Shown: positions 35,407-46,031 of the stretch, piece after piece
Layout: each line of letters opens with the position of its first letter
Position numbering within the stretch: position 1 is the stretch's first letter
Assembly (NCBI GenBank): GCA_016845175.1
Contig: JAERTD010000103.1
Coordinates: 1-64,000 of the forward strand
Length of the DNA: 64,000 nucleotides
Origin: Bacteroidota bacterium
GTDB lineage: Bacteria > Bacteroidota > Bacteroidia > Bacteroidales > F082
Direction: 5' to 3'
Notes under the pieces: generated by a model
What the model saw: only the letters and a program-made list of their open reading frames with translations
Databases searched by the model: none
What the model was told of the DNA's origin: nothing
Translations under genes and position numbers: made by a program

Positions 35407-36532
35407 CATCTTTTTTGCTGTGCTGATGATTACCGGTTTATGCTATTTACTGGTGATGTTGGTAATGGCCATTGGATGGTCACGCATTAAAGCTTTCAGG
35501 TATAGCCAATCAACTGACAAACCTATTTTCATAAGCCTGTTGGTAGCTGTACGAAATGAGGCAAATCGTATTGAATACCTACTTGATTCCATCAATCAAC
35601 AAAGCTATCCTAAAGACTCTTTTGAATTGGTGCTTGTGAATGATCATTGTGAAGATGATACCATGGCTAAGGTAACTTCCTATGCCGATAAAGCAGATTA
35701 TACCATCACAGTGGTGCATGCCAGGAAACAAGGGAAAAAAGAAGGACTCAAAGAAGGTATAGAGGCTTGCCGAGGGAATTGGATTATCACCACTGATGGA
35801 GATTGCCAAATGGGAAGTAGCTGGCTGGATCACATGGTAAATTATATAAAGACAGAAAAACCAAGCTTACTTATAGGACCAGTGGTTTATAAAGTAGGTA
35901 ATGGTTTGCTCTCCAAATTGTTTGCTCTGGATTTCATGAGCCTGGTGGCTTCCGGAGCTGGATCTGCTGGTGCCGGATTGGCCTTTATGGGAAATGGCGC
36001 CAATCTGGCCTTCCATAAAGATGTGTATCTAAGATCATTGGGCCAAACACATGATGCTGCTTATGCTTCTGGTGATGATGTATTCCTCATTCAGAAAACC
36101 ATTCAGTTTTATGGGGGCAGGGCAGTTCATTTTATCAAAGACCCTCAATCCATTGTATATACAGATCCTCCTCAAAACCTGTCCACCTTCATGCAGCAAC
36201 GCATGCGATGGGGTTCCAAAGCAAAAGCTTATAAAATGCCATGGGCAATAGTGGTTAGTCTGGCCGTATTCGGATTCAACCTGATGCTCTTGTTGTTGTT
36301 GCTTTCAGCCATCATTTATCCTTGGATGTTGCTAGTATTTGTTTTGTTTTGTTTGTTCAAATTCATGATTGACAGCTTGTTGCTTGGACCCTTTTGCACA
36401 TTTTCAAATAGAAGAAAACTGCTTAAATACATCTTTCCTTTTGAAATGGTTTATCCCATTTACCTGGTGGTAGCTGCTGTGATGGCACTGGTTGTACCCT
36501 TCAAGTGGAAAGGCAGAACAAAACAGAGATAG
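35390..36532 (+). CDS. Membrane glycosyltransferase, family 2
   Basis: It starts at the ATG at 35390, inside the end of the flippase-like gene (17-bp overlap; translational coupling likely), and has 380 residues. An N-terminal helix ([21 protein letters not shown]) precedes a GT-A domain: FISLLVAVRNEANRIEYLLDS, FELVLVNDHCEDDT, ITTDGDC as the DxD-type metal site, and the QQRMRWGSKAKA motif, close to QxxRW. Two or three helices follow (FGFNLMLLLLLLSAIIYPWMLL). GT2 enzymes of this kind transfer sugars to lipid carriers or surface polysaccharide at the inner membrane. Donor and acceptor are unknown. Confidence 0.85.
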   Translation: METTYSIFFAVLMITGLCYLLVMLVMAIGWSRIKAFRYSQSTDKPIFISLLVAVRNEANRIEYLLDSINQQSYPKDSFELVLVNDHCEDDTMAKVTSYADKADYTITVVHARKQGKKEGLKEGIEACRGNWIITTDGDCQMGSSWLDHMVNYIKTEKPSLLIGPVVYKVGNGLLSKLFALDFMSLVASGAGSAGAGLAFMGNGANLAFHKDVYLRSLGQTHDAAYASGDDVFLIQKTIQFYGGRAVHFIKDPQSIVYTDPPQNLSTFMQQRMRWGSKAKAYKMPWAIVVSLAVFGFNLMLLLLLLSAIIYPWMLLVFVLFCLFKFMIDSLLLGPFCTFSNRRKLLKYIFPFEMVYPIYLVVAAVMALVVPFKWKGRTKQR

Positions 36533-36541
36533 TTCTGGGTT

Positions 36542-37216
36542 TTATACTCTTCTCCTCAGAATAGAGGCTGCCAGGAGCATATCCGCAGATCGGGTGATTT
36601 TGATATTTTCTTCGGAACCGGGAAACAAATGGATGCGTTCACCCATTTTTTCAACTACCATAGCATCATCCGTGAAAGCTTCATCATACATTTGCTGATA
36701 GGCATCCTTAATTAGATTGGAATGAAATATTTGTGGGGTTTGTACCAGGCGGAATTGTTGCCGCTGGACCGCTTTATTAAAACTCCCACTGAGTTCGCGT
36801 AAGGAATCCTTTAATTCGACCACAGCTACCGCATTGCCTTTCTTCTCTGCCAATTGGAAGCCCTGATGAATAATTGCTTCGGTAAGCAATGGCCTGACTC
36901 CATCATGGATGGCCACTAAGGAATTTTGAGGAATGAACTTCAGTCCGCTTTTTACTGAATGGTAACGGCTGGGTCCTCCTTCAGCAATCCGGTGTCGGAT
37001 ACTAAACTTGTGTTCTTCACACAACTGCTTCCACAAGCGCAGTGATTCGGATGGCAAGACCACAACAAATTCAAAAGACCCTGCGTTGTAAAATGCTTCC
37101 ATGGTATGCATCAAAACAGGCTTGCCCTCCAGCTTAAGGAATTGCTTAGGCACATCAGCTTGCATGCGCGCACCTTTGCCACCGGCAACGATCATGACAT
37201 ATTGTTGCATATCCAT
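36542..37216 (-). CDS. ispD: 2-C-methyl-D-erythritol 4-phosphate cytidylyltransferase
   Basis: This is the third enzyme of the non-mevalonate isoprenoid pathway; it joins methylerythritol phosphate to CMP from CTP. Motifs: VAGGKGARMQADVPKQFLKLEGKPV (CTP-binding loop), HDGVRPL, VQTPQIFH, and TDDAMVVEK near the end. The length of about 224 is normal. ATGs at 37216 and 37210 are both usable; the frame is also open to a TTG at 37219. The queA terminator (37256-37279) sits just upstream, so ispD probably has its own promoter (a TATTTTTA box is near 37232 on the minus strand). Confidence 0.95.
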   Translation of the reverse strand: MDMQQYVMIVAGGKGARMQADVPKQFLKLEGKPVLMHTMEAFYNAGSFEFVVVLPSESLRLWKQLCEEHKFSIRHRIAEGGPSRYHSVKSGLKFIPQNSLVAIHDGVRPLLTEAIIHQGFQLAEKKGNAVAVVELKDSLRELSGSFNKAVQRQQFRLVQTPQIFHSNLIKDAYQQMYDEAFTDDAMVVEKMGERIHLFPGSEENIKITRSADMLLAASILRRRV

Positions 37217-37255
37217 CAATTATGTAGTAAAAATAGGCAATTTCAGGGCACAAAA

Positions 37256-37279
37256 AAACCCCGACTATTGTCAGGGTTT
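37256..37279 (-). terminator. Rho-independent terminator of queA
   Basis: Read on the minus strand: AAACCCTGAC, loop AATA, GTCGGGGTTT, then TTTTG. The stem is 10 bp with one mismatch and is followed by T residues. It lies 17 bp after the queA stop and stops read-through into ispD. Confidence 0.75.
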
Positions 37280-37295
37280 CTTGGAATTTAAAGTC

Positions 37296-38345
37296 TTAGA
37301 TGATGAGCATGGCATCTCCATAGGTGAAGAATTTATACTTCTCCTTAATGGCTGTGCGATATACTTCATTGGTAAAATCATAACCCAGGTAAGCCGATAC
37401 CATCATAAGCATGGGCGACATGGGCATATGGAAATTGGTAATCATACAGTTGGCCACACTACATTCGTAAGGAGGAAAGATAAATTTATTGGTCCAGCCT
37501 GTGTAAGGTTTGATTTTTCCTGTGATGGACATCCCTGTTTCAAGGGCTTTCATACTGGTAGTACCTACTGCACATATCTTATTCTTGCCATCTTTAGCCT
37601 TGTTCACAATCTGGGCTGTTTCAGCACTAATAATCATTTCTTCAGAATCAACCTTATGTTTGGTAAGGTCTTCCACTTCAATGGCACGGAAGTTACCCAA
37701 TCCGGTATGTAAGGTTATTTCAGCAAAGTTTACACCGATAATCTCCAAACGCTTCATCAATTCCCTTGAAAAATGCAGGCCGGCAGTTGGTGCAGCAACA
37801 GCGCCCTCATGCTTGGCATAAATGGTTTGGTAGCGTGATTCATCTTCTGGTTCAATGGGGCGGTCGTGAATTTTTGGTAGCGGGGTTTCTCCCAGTTGCT
37901 GGATGGTTTTCTTAAACTCTTCATAAGGGCCATCAAATAAAAACCTAAGGGTTCTCCCTCTGGAGGTGGTATTATCAATAACCTCAGCCACTAAGGTGTC
38001 ATCTTCACCAAAGTAGAGCTTATTACCGATTCTGATTTTTCTTGCCGGATCTACGAGTACATCCCATAAACGACTTTCGCGATTCAGTTCTCTCAGCAAA
38101 AATACTTCTATCTCAGCACCTGTTTTTTCCTTTTCGCCATACAACCTGGCCGGAAACACCTTGGTGTTATTGATCACAAATACATCACCGTCAGAAAAAT
38201 AACTCAGGATGTCCTTAAATGACTTGTGTTCAATGGTTTTTTCCTTACGGTTTACAACCATCATTCTTGATTCATCCCTGTTTTCTGGTGGGTGGTTGGC
38301 GATCAATTCTCGAGGTAGGTCGTACTTAAATTGGGATAATTTCAT
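37296..38345 (-). CDS. queA: tRNA preQ1(34) S-adenosylmethionine ribosyltransferase-isomerase
   Basis: It adds the ribose of SAM to preQ1 at tRNA position 34 to form epoxyqueuosine. The 349 residues begin [26 protein letters not shown] and include [38 protein letters not shown] and the [11 protein letters not shown] motif, all typical of QueA. It follows truB but has its own strong promoter and its own terminator, so it can be controlled apart from the ftsX-uppP-truB run. Confidence 0.96.
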   Translation of the reverse strand: MKLSQFKYDLPRELIANHPPENRDESRMMVVNRKEKTIEHKSFKDILSYFSDGDVFVINNTKVFPARLYGEKEKTGAEIEVFLLRELNRESRLWDVLVDPARKIRIGNKLYFGEDDTLVAEVIDNTTSRGRTLRFLFDGPYEEFKKTIQQLGETPLPKIHDRPIEPEDESRYQTIYAKHEGAVAAPTAGLHFSRELMKRLEIIGVNFAEITLHTGLGNFRAIEVEDLTKHKVDSEEMIISAETAQIVNKAKDGKNKICAVGTTSMKALETGMSITGKIKPYTGWTNKFIFPPYECSVANCMITNFHMPMSPMLMMVSAYLGYDFTNEVYRTAIKEKYKFFTYGDAMLII

Positions 38346-38438
38346 CTGTGAATTTTATGGTATAACGCCTGAAGAGCGTAAAAAATTTTATTTTTGTCCT
38401 TCCTTTCGGAATGCTATATTCTCAAATTAAAAAGTCGG

Positions 38439-38470
38439 CAAAGATACGAATTAAAAGCGACTTAGTCAAG
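38439..38470 (-). promoter_or_regulatory. Promoter of queA, overlapping the end of truB
   Basis: On the minus strand: CTTG (38470-38467), 20 nt spacer, exact TATCTTTG followed by CCG (38446-38439). This is close to the consensus for Bacteroidota promoters. The -33 element lies in the last codons of truB. The predicted leader of queA is about 85 nt. Confidence 0.65.
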
Positions 38471-39205
38471 TTTTGACAGGCTATCGCCTTTATTAGCTGT
38501 CACTTGATCCAGCACAGCCTTTTTAAAGACTTCCAAAGTCACGGCCTGATCCAGGGAGTATTCACCAATCATGGTTCTTTTTAGTCCACTTAAGGTGGCT
38601 CCATTGTCCAGTGCCACACCAAAATCACGCACCAATGAACGGATATAGGTTCCCTTGCTACACCTTACTTTAAAATCTATGGTAGGCAAATCAATTTTTT
38701 CCAGACTAAACTCAGTGATATGAAGCTTCCTGGGCTGTAGTTTTAAGGGATCATTCTTTCGCGCATATTCATAGGCGCGTTTTCCTTTAATCTTTATGGC
38801 CGAATATAAGGGGGGTACTTGCTCAATGTCACCTATGAATTGATCGCAGTTTTTGTGCAATTGATCATGAGTAATATGACTGATGTCAAAGCTCTTATCG
38901 ATATCCGTTTCTCCATCATGGGATGGAGTAGAAGCACCGAGTATCATGCTGCCCGTATAGGTTTTTTCCATACCTTGGTAAGTATCAATCCGTTTGGTCA
39001 TCTTTCCTGTACAGATGATAAGAAGTCCGGTAGCCAGGGGATCTAGCGTGCCCGCATGCCCTACTTTTAGCTTTTTCAGATTGTACATTTTACGAAGAAA
39101 GGAGCGGATGAAATTCACCACATCAAAGGAGGTCCAATCAAGGGGTTTATCGATCAGTAACAATTCTCCCCCAACAAAATCAAAGGCTCTGGATTCCTGT
39201 GTCAT
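38462..39205 (-). CDS. truB: tRNA pseudouridine(55) synthase
   Basis: It converts U55 of tRNA to pseudouridine. The 247 residues contain LLIDKPLDWTSFDVVNF, the catalytic Asp in VGHAGTLDPLATGLL, VPPLYSAIKIKGKRAYEYAR and CSKGTYIRSLVRDFG. The C-terminal PUA-like tail is short, as in other Bacteroidota. It starts 8 bp after uppP ends, in the conserved run ftsX-DUF3098-uppP-truB. Confidence 0.97.
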   Translation of the reverse strand: MTQESRAFDFVGGELLLIDKPLDWTSFDVVNFIRSFLRKMYNLKKLKVGHAGTLDPLATGLLIICTGKMTKRIDTYQGMEKTYTGSMILGASTPSHDGETDIDKSFDISHITHDQLHKNCDQFIGDIEQVPPLYSAIKIKGKRAYEYARKNDPLKLQPRKLHITEFSLEKIDLPTIDFKVRCSKGTYIRSLVRDFGVALDNGATLSGLKRTMIGEYSLDQAVTLEVFKKAVLDQVTANKGDSLSKLD

Positions 39206-39213
39206 AAGGTGGT

Positions 39214-40005
39214 TTAAAATAACAGGGTCAACACAATGGCCAGACTACCCAGCAGAAAACAATACAGGGCAAAATAGATGAGTTTGCCACGTTTTACAAT
39301 ATTTATCATCCAGGTACAAGCGGCCCAACCCGAAATAAAAGCAGCCAAAAAACCAACGATCAATGGAATGATACCTATGCTATCATTACTTAGAGCTTCT
39401 CCATCCAGAATATCCAATAAATTGGCACCGAGAATGGGTACCAGCACCATCAGAAATGAAAAGCGTGTGATTTTCTCCTTATTGTTACCCAATAGAATAC
39501 CCGTAGAGATGGTGGCTCCTGAACGTGATATACCTGGTAGTACAGCCACAGCCTGCGCGATCCCAATCACCAGTGCATCCCAGAAACTGATGCCCCGTTT
39601 ATTGGATTTGGAAAAATAGGTAAAGGCGAGTAGTCCTGAAGTGACGATAAGCATGGAGCCAACAAAAATCATATTTCCATCAAAAAATGTCTCCACATAA
39701 TCCTTAAAAAACACACCAACGATCAGTACCGGAAGCATGGAAAATGCCAGCTTAGCCAGAAACTGTGTCTCCTCATTCCACTTGAACTCGAAAAGCCCCT
39801 TGAACAAAACAATAATATCTTTCCAAAAAACCACAATGGTACTCAACACAGTTGCCCCATGGACCACCACAGTAAATAGCAGGCTTTTTTCGGGATTGAT
39901 GTCCATCAGAAATTTTCCAATTTCAAGATGTCCGCTACTGCTTACAGGAAGGAATTCTGTTAAACCCTGGATCAAACCCAGAATTAAAGCTTCAAGCCAA
40001 GTCAT
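39214..40005 (-). CDS. uppP: Undecaprenyl-diphosphatase
   Basis: This inner-membrane enzyme removes phosphate from undecaprenyl diphosphate to recycle the carrier lipid for peptidoglycan and other polymers. Signature regions are LIQGLTEFLPVSSSGHLEIG and LPGISRSGATISTGILLG, which carry the catalytic Glu, Ser and Arg residues. About seven to eight helices fit in 263 residues. It lies 100 bp downstream of the DUF3098 gene and 8 bp upstream of truB. Confidence 0.96.
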   Translation of the reverse strand: MTWLEALILGLIQGLTEFLPVSSSGHLEIGKFLMDINPEKSLLFTVVVHGATVLSTIVVFWKDIIVLFKGLFEFKWNEETQFLAKLAFSMLPVLIVGVFFKDYVETFFDGNMIFVGSMLIVTSGLLAFTYFSKSNKRGISFWDALVIGIAQAVAVLPGISRSGATISTGILLGNNKEKITRFSFLMVLVPILGANLLDILDGEALSNDSIGIIPLIVGFLAAFISGWAACTWMINIVKRGKLIYFALYCFLLGSLAIVLTLLF

Positions 40006-40105
40006 ATCGTCTTTGTTTAAATTCTTTCAAAGATAGGTATTACCATATAACATATTGCCCTAAGGTTTTCACCAAATGGAGCATGTTAATTGGGTGCTGA
40101 TAAAA

Positions 40106-40375
40106 CTAATCGTGTTTTTGCTTTGGTCTTTTCATGATCGCATATATCTCAATAATATATCCGGTCAGAATTAAAATGGGAGCAAGTGTTAATCTTCTGA
40201 AATCGAAAAGTGCATCACTGAATTCTTCAGGATTGTCGGAGCCTCCGCCCAACATCAACAGGAATCCTACAGCCAGAAAGGCCAGACCAATAAGTAAGAT
40301 GACATAGTTTTCCTTTTGAAATGCAAATTGTTTGCCTTCTTCAACAGTCTTATTCGTGGTGGGATTTGACGACAT
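40106..40375 (-). CDS. DUF3098 family small membrane protein
   Basis: It has 89 residues and two transmembrane helices (YVILLIGLAFLAVGFLLMLGG and LAPILILTGYIIEIYAIM), with NPEEFSDALFDFRRLT between them, which is typical of the family. The function is unknown. It sits between ftsX and uppP, an order common in Bacteroidota that suggests a cell-envelope or division role. Confidence 0.85.
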   Translation of the reverse strand: MSSNPTTNKTVEEGKQFAFQKENYVILLIGLAFLAVGFLLMLGGGSDNPEEFSDALFDFRRLTLAPILILTGYIIEIYAIMKRPKQKHD

Positions 40376-40485
40376 AATTCAAATTTTGCTCAAAAATAAT
40401 AGAATTTACGGTTTCGAAATATTTAAGTTTCCTAAAAATACTTAAACACACTGCGATGTAACAGACAGGCTTAGAAAAGAATGGC

Positions 40486-41370
40486 TTAGGCATACAAACT
40501 ATCTGCCCTCATATGCAAATATCTTTTGACCGCAAACAGGGTAGACAATCCGGACATGACAATCCCCAGCAGGATGACAGCCACATATAAATAGGCCATT
40601 GTTTCCATGCTGCTCAGTAATTCCAGCTCTGGAATGTTCTGTTTGGAAACAGCCACTATTCCACTAAGTAATGATAAAGCCAAAACCGCACTCAGGATAC
40701 CGTGAATAACCCCTTTCATCACAAAAGGTTTTCTGATGAAGGATTCAGTGGCACCCACCAGTTTCATACTTCGGATAATGAATCGCTTGGAATAGACCGA
40801 CAAGCGAATGGTATTGTTGATCAAGGCCATGGCTATGAGCAACAAAAGCAAACTAAAACCGAGCAGTACCAGGCTGATTTTCCTCACATTTTTATTAATT
40901 AAATGAACCAGACTCTTTTGATAATACACTTCTTTTACTGCTTCATTTTTAAGCACAGCCTCTTCAATGGCCACCAAACTATCATTGTTGGCCCAATCAG
41001 CATTGAAGCGCACATCTATAGACGGCAGGAGTGGATTGTTTTCTTCCTCCAGGAAACCGGTAAAGGCCTCCCCAAGCACTTCTGAAAGCCTTTCGGTAGC
41101 CTCTTCTTTGGTAATATACTCCGTCGATTTCACAAAATCTTCAGCATCCAGGGTCTTTTTTAAATAGACGATATCTGCTTCTTTAACACCGGGTTTCATG
41201 ATGATTTCAAATCCGATGTTTTCTTTAATATAATTGGATAAACTGTGCGCATGAATCAGCACCAGACCCAGAAACCCAAGGGTAAAAAGTACCAGTGTAA
41301 TACTGATCAGGGAAGTTATATAGGCGCTGTTTATCCGCCTTTTGCTGTTTTTTTCTTCGTTAGAGGCCAT
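40486..41370 (-). CDS. ftsX: Cell division protein FtsX
   Basis: This is the membrane subunit of the FtsEX ABC complex, which regulates peptidoglycan hydrolases at division. It has 294 residues with four helices: one near the N-terminus (YITSLISITLVLFTLGFLGLVLI), an extracytoplasmic domain of about 110 residues, then three helices in the FtsX C-terminal domain (the RSMKLVGATESFIRKPF motif between them). ftsE is not in the window; in Bacteroidota the two genes are often apart. It heads the minus-strand run with the DUF3098 gene, uppP and truB. Confidence 0.93.
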   Translation of the reverse strand: MASNEEKNSKRRINSAYITSLISITLVLFTLGFLGLVLIHAHSLSNYIKENIGFEIIMKPGVKEADIVYLKKTLDAEDFVKSTEYITKEEATERLSEVLGEAFTGFLEEENNPLLPSIDVRFNADWANNDSLVAIEEAVLKNEAVKEVYYQKSLVHLINKNVRKISLVLLGFSLLLLLIAMALINNTIRLSVYSKRFIIRSMKLVGATESFIRKPFVMKGVIHGILSAVLALSLLSGIVAVSKQNIPELELLSSMETMAYLYVAVILLGIVMSGLSTLFAVKRYLHMRADSLYA

Positions 41371-41609
41371 AGGAGTGGCTAAAATACGGATTTGTCTGTT
41401 GGTGGGAGTACTTTTTACGCATTTTTGCTAAAGACAGCAAGTTTACAATCTTTCATTGGATTATGGTGGTTGACATTCCGACTGTTTACATCAATACCCT
41501 GACCAATTGGCTCCTAAAAATCATCATATTGAGCAGGCTGAAGCAGATCAACAGCAATTGCTAATAATCAATACCTTAATTTATTAATTTCGCAGCAAAT
41601 TTTCAGGCG

Positions 41610-42326
41610 ATGAATTACCGCTTTCGTTTCTTCTTTATTAGTTGTTTGCAGCTGTTGATGTCTGTCCAGCTTTGTGCTCAGTATGATCAGAATATTGATG
41701 TGCTGAAGTCATTGGAGGCGTACAAAGCCAGTATCAAAGAAGACAGCAACAACCGAATGGTAGACCTGAAATCCTTTATCCCAGGATTGGCACTGGATAT
41801 TCGCTATGCTACCAACAACAACTTTACAGGAAAAGTTATATACACCCAACCTAAAGCCTTTGCCCGTTTGCCTGTGGCCAAGGCCTTGAAAGCAGTACAA
41901 ACCGTACTGGCCAGGGAAGGATTGGGTTTGAAGGTATTTGATGCCTATCGGCCCTATGCTGCGACCGTTATGTTTTACGAAGTGGTTAAAGACACCACCT
42001 ATGTAGCTTCACCCTGGAATGGATCACGCCACAACAGAGGAGCAGCGGTTGATCTGACACTAATTGATTTGAAAACGGGAAAGGCCCTACCCATGCCTAC
42101 AGAATTCGATGATTTTAGCACCAAAGCCCATCCTGACCATATGGACATGGATGATAGCCTCATCCGAAATCGACAATTGCTGATGGATGTGATGTATGCC
42201 CACGGCTTTACAGTGTATCCATACGAATGGTGGCATTACGATTATAAAAACTGGGAATCCTATACACTCATGGACATTTCCTTTGAAGCATTGGAAAAGT
42301 CATTGGAGAAAAACACGAAAAAATAA
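41610..42326 (+). CDS. D-alanyl-D-alanine dipeptidase (VanX/DdpX type, peptidase M15D)
   Basis: It hydrolyses D-Ala-D-Ala to D-alanine. The 238 residues start with a signal peptide (FFFISCLQLLMSVQLCAQ), so it acts outside the cytoplasm, in peptidoglycan turnover rather than vancomycin resistance; no VanHA genes are near. Zinc ligands are H141 and D148 (SRHNRGAAVDLT) and H209, with the catalytic Glu E206 (EWWHYDY). FDAYRPYAATVMFYE and the DDFSTKAHPDHM loop are family features. The stop is 18 bp before leuS, so the two may share a transcript. Confidence 0.9.
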   Translation: MNYRFRFFFISCLQLLMSVQLCAQYDQNIDVLKSLEAYKASIKEDSNNRMVDLKSFIPGLALDIRYATNNNFTGKVIYTQPKAFARLPVAKALKAVQTVLAREGLGLKVFDAYRPYAATVMFYEVVKDTTYVASPWNGSRHNRGAAVDLTLIDLKTGKALPMPTEFDDFSTKAHPDHMDMDDSLIRNRQLLMDVMYAHGFTVYPYEWWHYDYKNWESYTLMDISFEALEKSLEKNTKK

Positions 42327-42344
42327 TTTGACACAGAAAAGAAT

Positions 42345-45140
42345 ATGGCTTACGAATTTGGGAAGATAGAGTCGAAATGGCAAAAGTATTGGAGCACAAA
42401 CAAAACCTTTAAAGCATACAATGGAGATGCCAGGCCTAAGTATTATGTGCTGGATATGTTCCCTTACCCATCCGGTGCGGGACTGCATGTGGGTCATCCG
42501 CTGGGTTATATCGCTTCAGATATTTATGCCAGATACAAACGCCATAAAGGATTTAATGTATTGCATCCCATGGGCTATGATGCCTACGGTTTGCCGGCTG
42601 AGCAATATGCCATACAAACCGGGACCCATCCCAATATCACCACAGAGAAAAACATCAAACGCTACCGCGAACAGTTGGATAAAATTGGCTTTTCCTTTGA
42701 TTGGGATCGTGAAGTCAGAACCAGTGATCCTGCCTATTATAAATGGACCCAGTGGACCTTTATCCAATTATTTAATTCATGGTACAACAAAGCCAGTAAC
42801 AAGGCTGAAAGTATCGATGATTTGGTTTCTGTTTTTAATACTTCAGGTAATATCGGGCTGGAAGCTGCCTGCGATCCCATAGATGATTTTACTGTAGCTG
42901 ACTGGAAGGCCTTTTCGGAGCTTGAGCAACAAGAAATTCTAATGCATTACCGCCTGGCTTTTATTTCTGAAACCATGGTTAATTGGTGTCCTGCTTTGGG
43001 AACCGTCTTGGCCAACGATGAGGTAAAGGACGGACTGTCTGAACGGGGTGGGCATCCGGTGGAAAAGAAATTGATGAAGCAATGGTCTCTTCGCATTACT
43101 GCCTATGCTCAACGTCTACTTGATGGTCTGGAAACCGTGGACTGGTCTGATCATATCAAAGAAATTCAGAAAAACTGGATTGGTCGTAGCGAGGGTGCTT
43201 CACTGAACTTCAGCTTGTCAAAAAATGCAGGTGTTCAAGGTCAGATTGAGGTATTTACCACAAGACCCGACACCCTTTGGGGTGCCAGTTTTATGGTTTT
43301 GGCCCCTGAACACGAATTGGTTACCCAGCTGTGTACTGATGAAACCAGAGAAACCGTTCTGGAATATGTGAATTGGGCAAAAAACCGTTCCGAAAGAGAG
43401 CGGATGACTGAGGTTAAAAAGGTTTCGGGTGTGTTCAGTGGGTCATATGCCGCAAACCCCTTAACCGGAGAAGATGTTCCCATCTGGATTGCCGACTATG
43501 TGTTGATGGGGTATGGTACCGGAGCCATTATGGCGGTCCCGGGACATGACAGCCGTGATTTTGCCTTTGCCCGACATTTTGAGCTTCCTATCATACAAGT
43601 GGTAAGTCAGAAAGGTGAGACCATAGTGGATACCGCCGAATGGGAAGATTCCTATGATTCCAAAGAGGGCATTATGATCAACTCAGGCTTTATCAATGGC
43701 ATGAGTGTGAAGGAAGCCATCAAAGCCACCATTGCACGCATTGAAGAAATGGGCATCGGATATGGTACCATAAATTACCGTCTGAGAGATGCCATATTCA
43801 GTCGTCAGCGCTATTGGGGAGAACCTTTTCCCATGTATTATAAAGATGGGATGCCATATGCTGTCAGTGAAGATGAACTTCCCCTAATCCTGCCTGAGGT
43901 TGATAAATACCTCCCTACAGAGGCCGGAGATCCACCATTGGCCAGGGCTGAAAACTGGAAAACCAAAGAAGGCTATCCACTGGAAACCAACACCATGCCC
44001 GGATTCGCAGGTTCAAGCGGTTATTATTTACGCTATATGGATTCTGATAATGAATCGGCCTACTTTTCAAAAGAAGCCAATGAGTATTGGCGCAATATAG
44101 ACCTGTATATTGGTGGTGACGAACACGCAACAGGGCATTTAATTTATGCCCGGTTTTGGAATAAATTCCTGTTTGACATAGGGATGGTATGTGAAGATGA
44201 ACCCTTTAAGAAATTGATCAACCAGGGGAAAATCCAGGGGCGTTCGAGTTTTGTATACCGAATACAGGGAAGTAACACCTTTGTTTCCTATAATCTAAAA
44301 GATGCCCATCAAACTCAGGCTTTGCATGTGGACATTGAATATGTAAGCAACGATGAGCTCGATATGGAGGCTTTCAGAAACTGGCAGGCTGAATATAAAG
44401 ATGCTGATTTCATTTTGGAAGATGGAAAATACATCTGTGGTCATGAGGTTGAAAAAATGTCCAAATCCAAGCACAATGTGCAAAACCCGGATGACCTGAT
44501 CAGCAAATATGGCGCCGACACCCTTCGACTATATGAGATGTTTCTGGGACCACTGGAACAGGATAAACCCTGGGATATCAATGGTATTGAAGGTGTATTT
44601 CGTTTCCTTCGTAAACTGTGGCGTTTGTATTTCGACGATAATGACCAGCTCATCGTAAGCGATGAAAAGGCATCTGCAGATGAGATGAAGGTGTTACACG
44701 AAACCATCAAAAAGATCACCAGCGATATTGAACGGTTTTCATTTAATACAGGTGTGAGTGCATTTATGATTTGTACCAACAATTTAAGCGATCTAAAATG
44801 CCACAAAAGAGAGATCCTGGAACCTTTGGCCATACTTTTATCACCCTATGCGCCGCATATTTCGGAAGAATTATGGGAAGCCCTAAGTCATGAAGGCAGT
44901 GTGAGCCAGGTCACCTATCCTATGCATGAGGAAAAATGGTTGGTGGAAAATAATTTTTCCTATCCCGTATCATTCAATGGAAAAATGCGTTTTAAACTGG
45001 AATTATCAGTTGATCTGTCCAAAGCCGACATTGAAAAAGCTGCCGTTGAAGCCGAAGAAGCACAAAAATGGCTTGAGGGCAAAACTGTTCGAAAAATTAT
45101 TGTGGTTCCCAAACGCATCATTAATATTGTTGTTGGTTAG
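42345..45140 (+). CDS. leuS: Leucyl-tRNA synthetase
   Basis: This class I synthetase charges tRNA-Leu. Its 931 residues include the HIGH-type motif ([15 protein letters not shown]), the editing domain ([13 protein letters not shown]... and [16 protein letters not shown]) and KMSKS at about 704-708. An insertion of roughly 70 residues before KMSKS ([20 protein letters not shown]...) is usual in the Bacteroidota enzyme. The C-terminal domain ends [19 protein letters not shown]. It starts 18 bp after the dipeptidase gene. Confidence 0.98.
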   Translation: MAYEFGKIESKWQKYWSTNKTFKAYNGDARPKYYVLDMFPYPSGAGLHVGHPLGYIASDIYARYKRHKGFNVLHPMGYDAYGLPAEQYAIQTGTHPNITTEKNIKRYREQLDKIGFSFDWDREVRTSDPAYYKWTQWTFIQLFNSWYNKASNKAESIDDLVSVFNTSGNIGLEAACDPIDDFTVADWKAFSELEQQEILMHYRLAFISETMVNWCPALGTVLANDEVKDGLSERGGHPVEKKLMKQWSLRITAYAQRLLDGLETVDWSDHIKEIQKNWIGRSEGASLNFSLSKNAGVQGQIEVFTTRPDTLWGASFMVLAPEHELVTQLCTDETRETVLEYVNWAKNRSERERMTEVKKVSGVFSGSYAANPLTGEDVPIWIADYVLMGYGTGAIMAVPGHDSRDFAFARHFELPIIQVVSQKGETIVDTAEWEDSYDSKEGIMINSGFINGMSVKEAIKATIARIEEMGIGYGTINYRLRDAIFSRQRYWGEPFPMYYKDGMPYAVSEDELPLILPEVDKYLPTEAGDPPLARAENWKTKEGYPLETNTMPGFAGSSGYYLRYMDSDNESAYFSKEANEYWRNIDLYIGGDEHATGHLIYARFWNKFLFDIGMVCEDEPFKKLINQGKIQGRSSFVYRIQGSNTFVSYNLKDAHQTQALHVDIEYVSNDELDMEAFRNWQAEYKDADFILEDGKYICGHEVEKMSKSKHNVQNPDDLISKYGADTLRLYEMFLGPLEQDKPWDINGIEGVFRFLRKLWRLYFDDNDQLIVSDEKASADEMKVLHETIKKITSDIERFSFNTGVSAFMICTNNLSDLKCHKREILEPLAILLSPYAPHISEELWEALSHEGSVSQVTYPMHEEKWLVENNFSYPVSFNGKMRFKLELSVDLSKADIEKAAVEAEEAQKWLEGKTVRKIIVVPKRIINIVVG

Positions 45141-45182
45141 TTTTGATGGATGTTTGAGAAAGCATACACGAATAAAACACAA

Positions 45183-46016
45183 ATGAATTCACCCTCTAGA
45201 GCACATATAACTGCAACTAATGTAAGCCTATGCCTGCTTTTTTGGGCTTTGTTGTCTGTTGGTTCACTATTGGCGCAGGATACGGTCACCAATAATGCGT
45301 TTAAAGCTGGTGAACATCTCGAATACCGTGTCTACTACCACTCCTCATTGGGTAACCTGACAGCAGGAGAAGCCATTATCGATGTTAAAGCCCATGATGG
45401 ATCGCCTTCAGGTTCAAATGAACCAAGCTATCATATCGTTGGACTGGGCAACTCCAAGGGCTTATTTGATTTGTTCTTCAAAGTACGCGACCGTTTCGAA
45501 TCCTATGTGAATGCGCAAAGCCTGTTGCCCGATTACTTCGTCAGGAGAACACGTGAAGGTAAATTCAAATATGATGATGAGGTAAACTTTGACAGAAACA
45601 GCGGACGAGCTATCAGTCGTAGGGCTGTAAAACCTATTACCACCGACACCCACGATTTGATTTCAGCCCTCTTTTTTATGCGAACACTGGATGTATCTGA
45701 TTTTGATGCTGACAGCAACTTTTATCTTAACTTTTATCTGGATGATTCTCTCTACAGATCGGTGATAAAATTTAAAGGAAGGGTCTATGTATCCACTAAA
45801 TGGGGCACCCTTCCCTGTCTGGAAATATCACCCATGATGGCCACCGGAGAAGTGTTTTCTGATAAATACCCCATGACCGTTTGGGTTACTGATGATGACA
45901 ACCACTTACCGGTTTTTGCAGAATCAGCAGTTATTGTGGGCTCTGTTCAAATGGAACTCAAGGCTTTCGATCATCTGAAAAACCCATTAATTCAGCCGGT
46001 AGACCGACGGAAATAG
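45183..46016 (+). CDS. DUF3108 family secreted protein
   Basis: From the ATG at 45183 it has 277 residues and a signal peptide (NVSLCLLFWALLSVGSLLAQ); the ATG at 45150 adds eleven residues before it. The conserved opening FKAGEHLEYRVYYHSSLGNLTAGEA and the DLISALFFMRTLD and DKYPMTVWVTDDDNHLPVFAES motifs are those of DUF3108, predicted to be beta-rich and periplasmic. The function is unknown; a link to outer-membrane lipid or polysaccharide handling has been guessed for relatives but is not shown. Confidence 0.85.
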   Translation: MNSPSRAHITATNVSLCLLFWALLSVGSLLAQDTVTNNAFKAGEHLEYRVYYHSSLGNLTAGEAIIDVKAHDGSPSGSNEPSYHIVGLGNSKGLFDLFFKVRDRFESYVNAQSLLPDYFVRRTREGKFKYDDEVNFDRNSGRAISRRAVKPITTDTHDLISALFFMRTLDVSDFDADSNFYLNFYLDDSLYRSVIKFKGRVYVSTKWGTLPCLEISPMMATGEVFSDKYPMTVWVTDDDNHLPVFAESAVIVGSVQMELKAFDHLKNPLIQPVDRRK

Positions 46017-46031
46017 CTTATCCCGTGCTTT

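Noticed and set aside
41463-41564. 33-codon plus-strand frame between ftsX and the dipeptidase gene
   Set aside because: No promoter at the right place, no recognisable pattern, and a length expected by chance.
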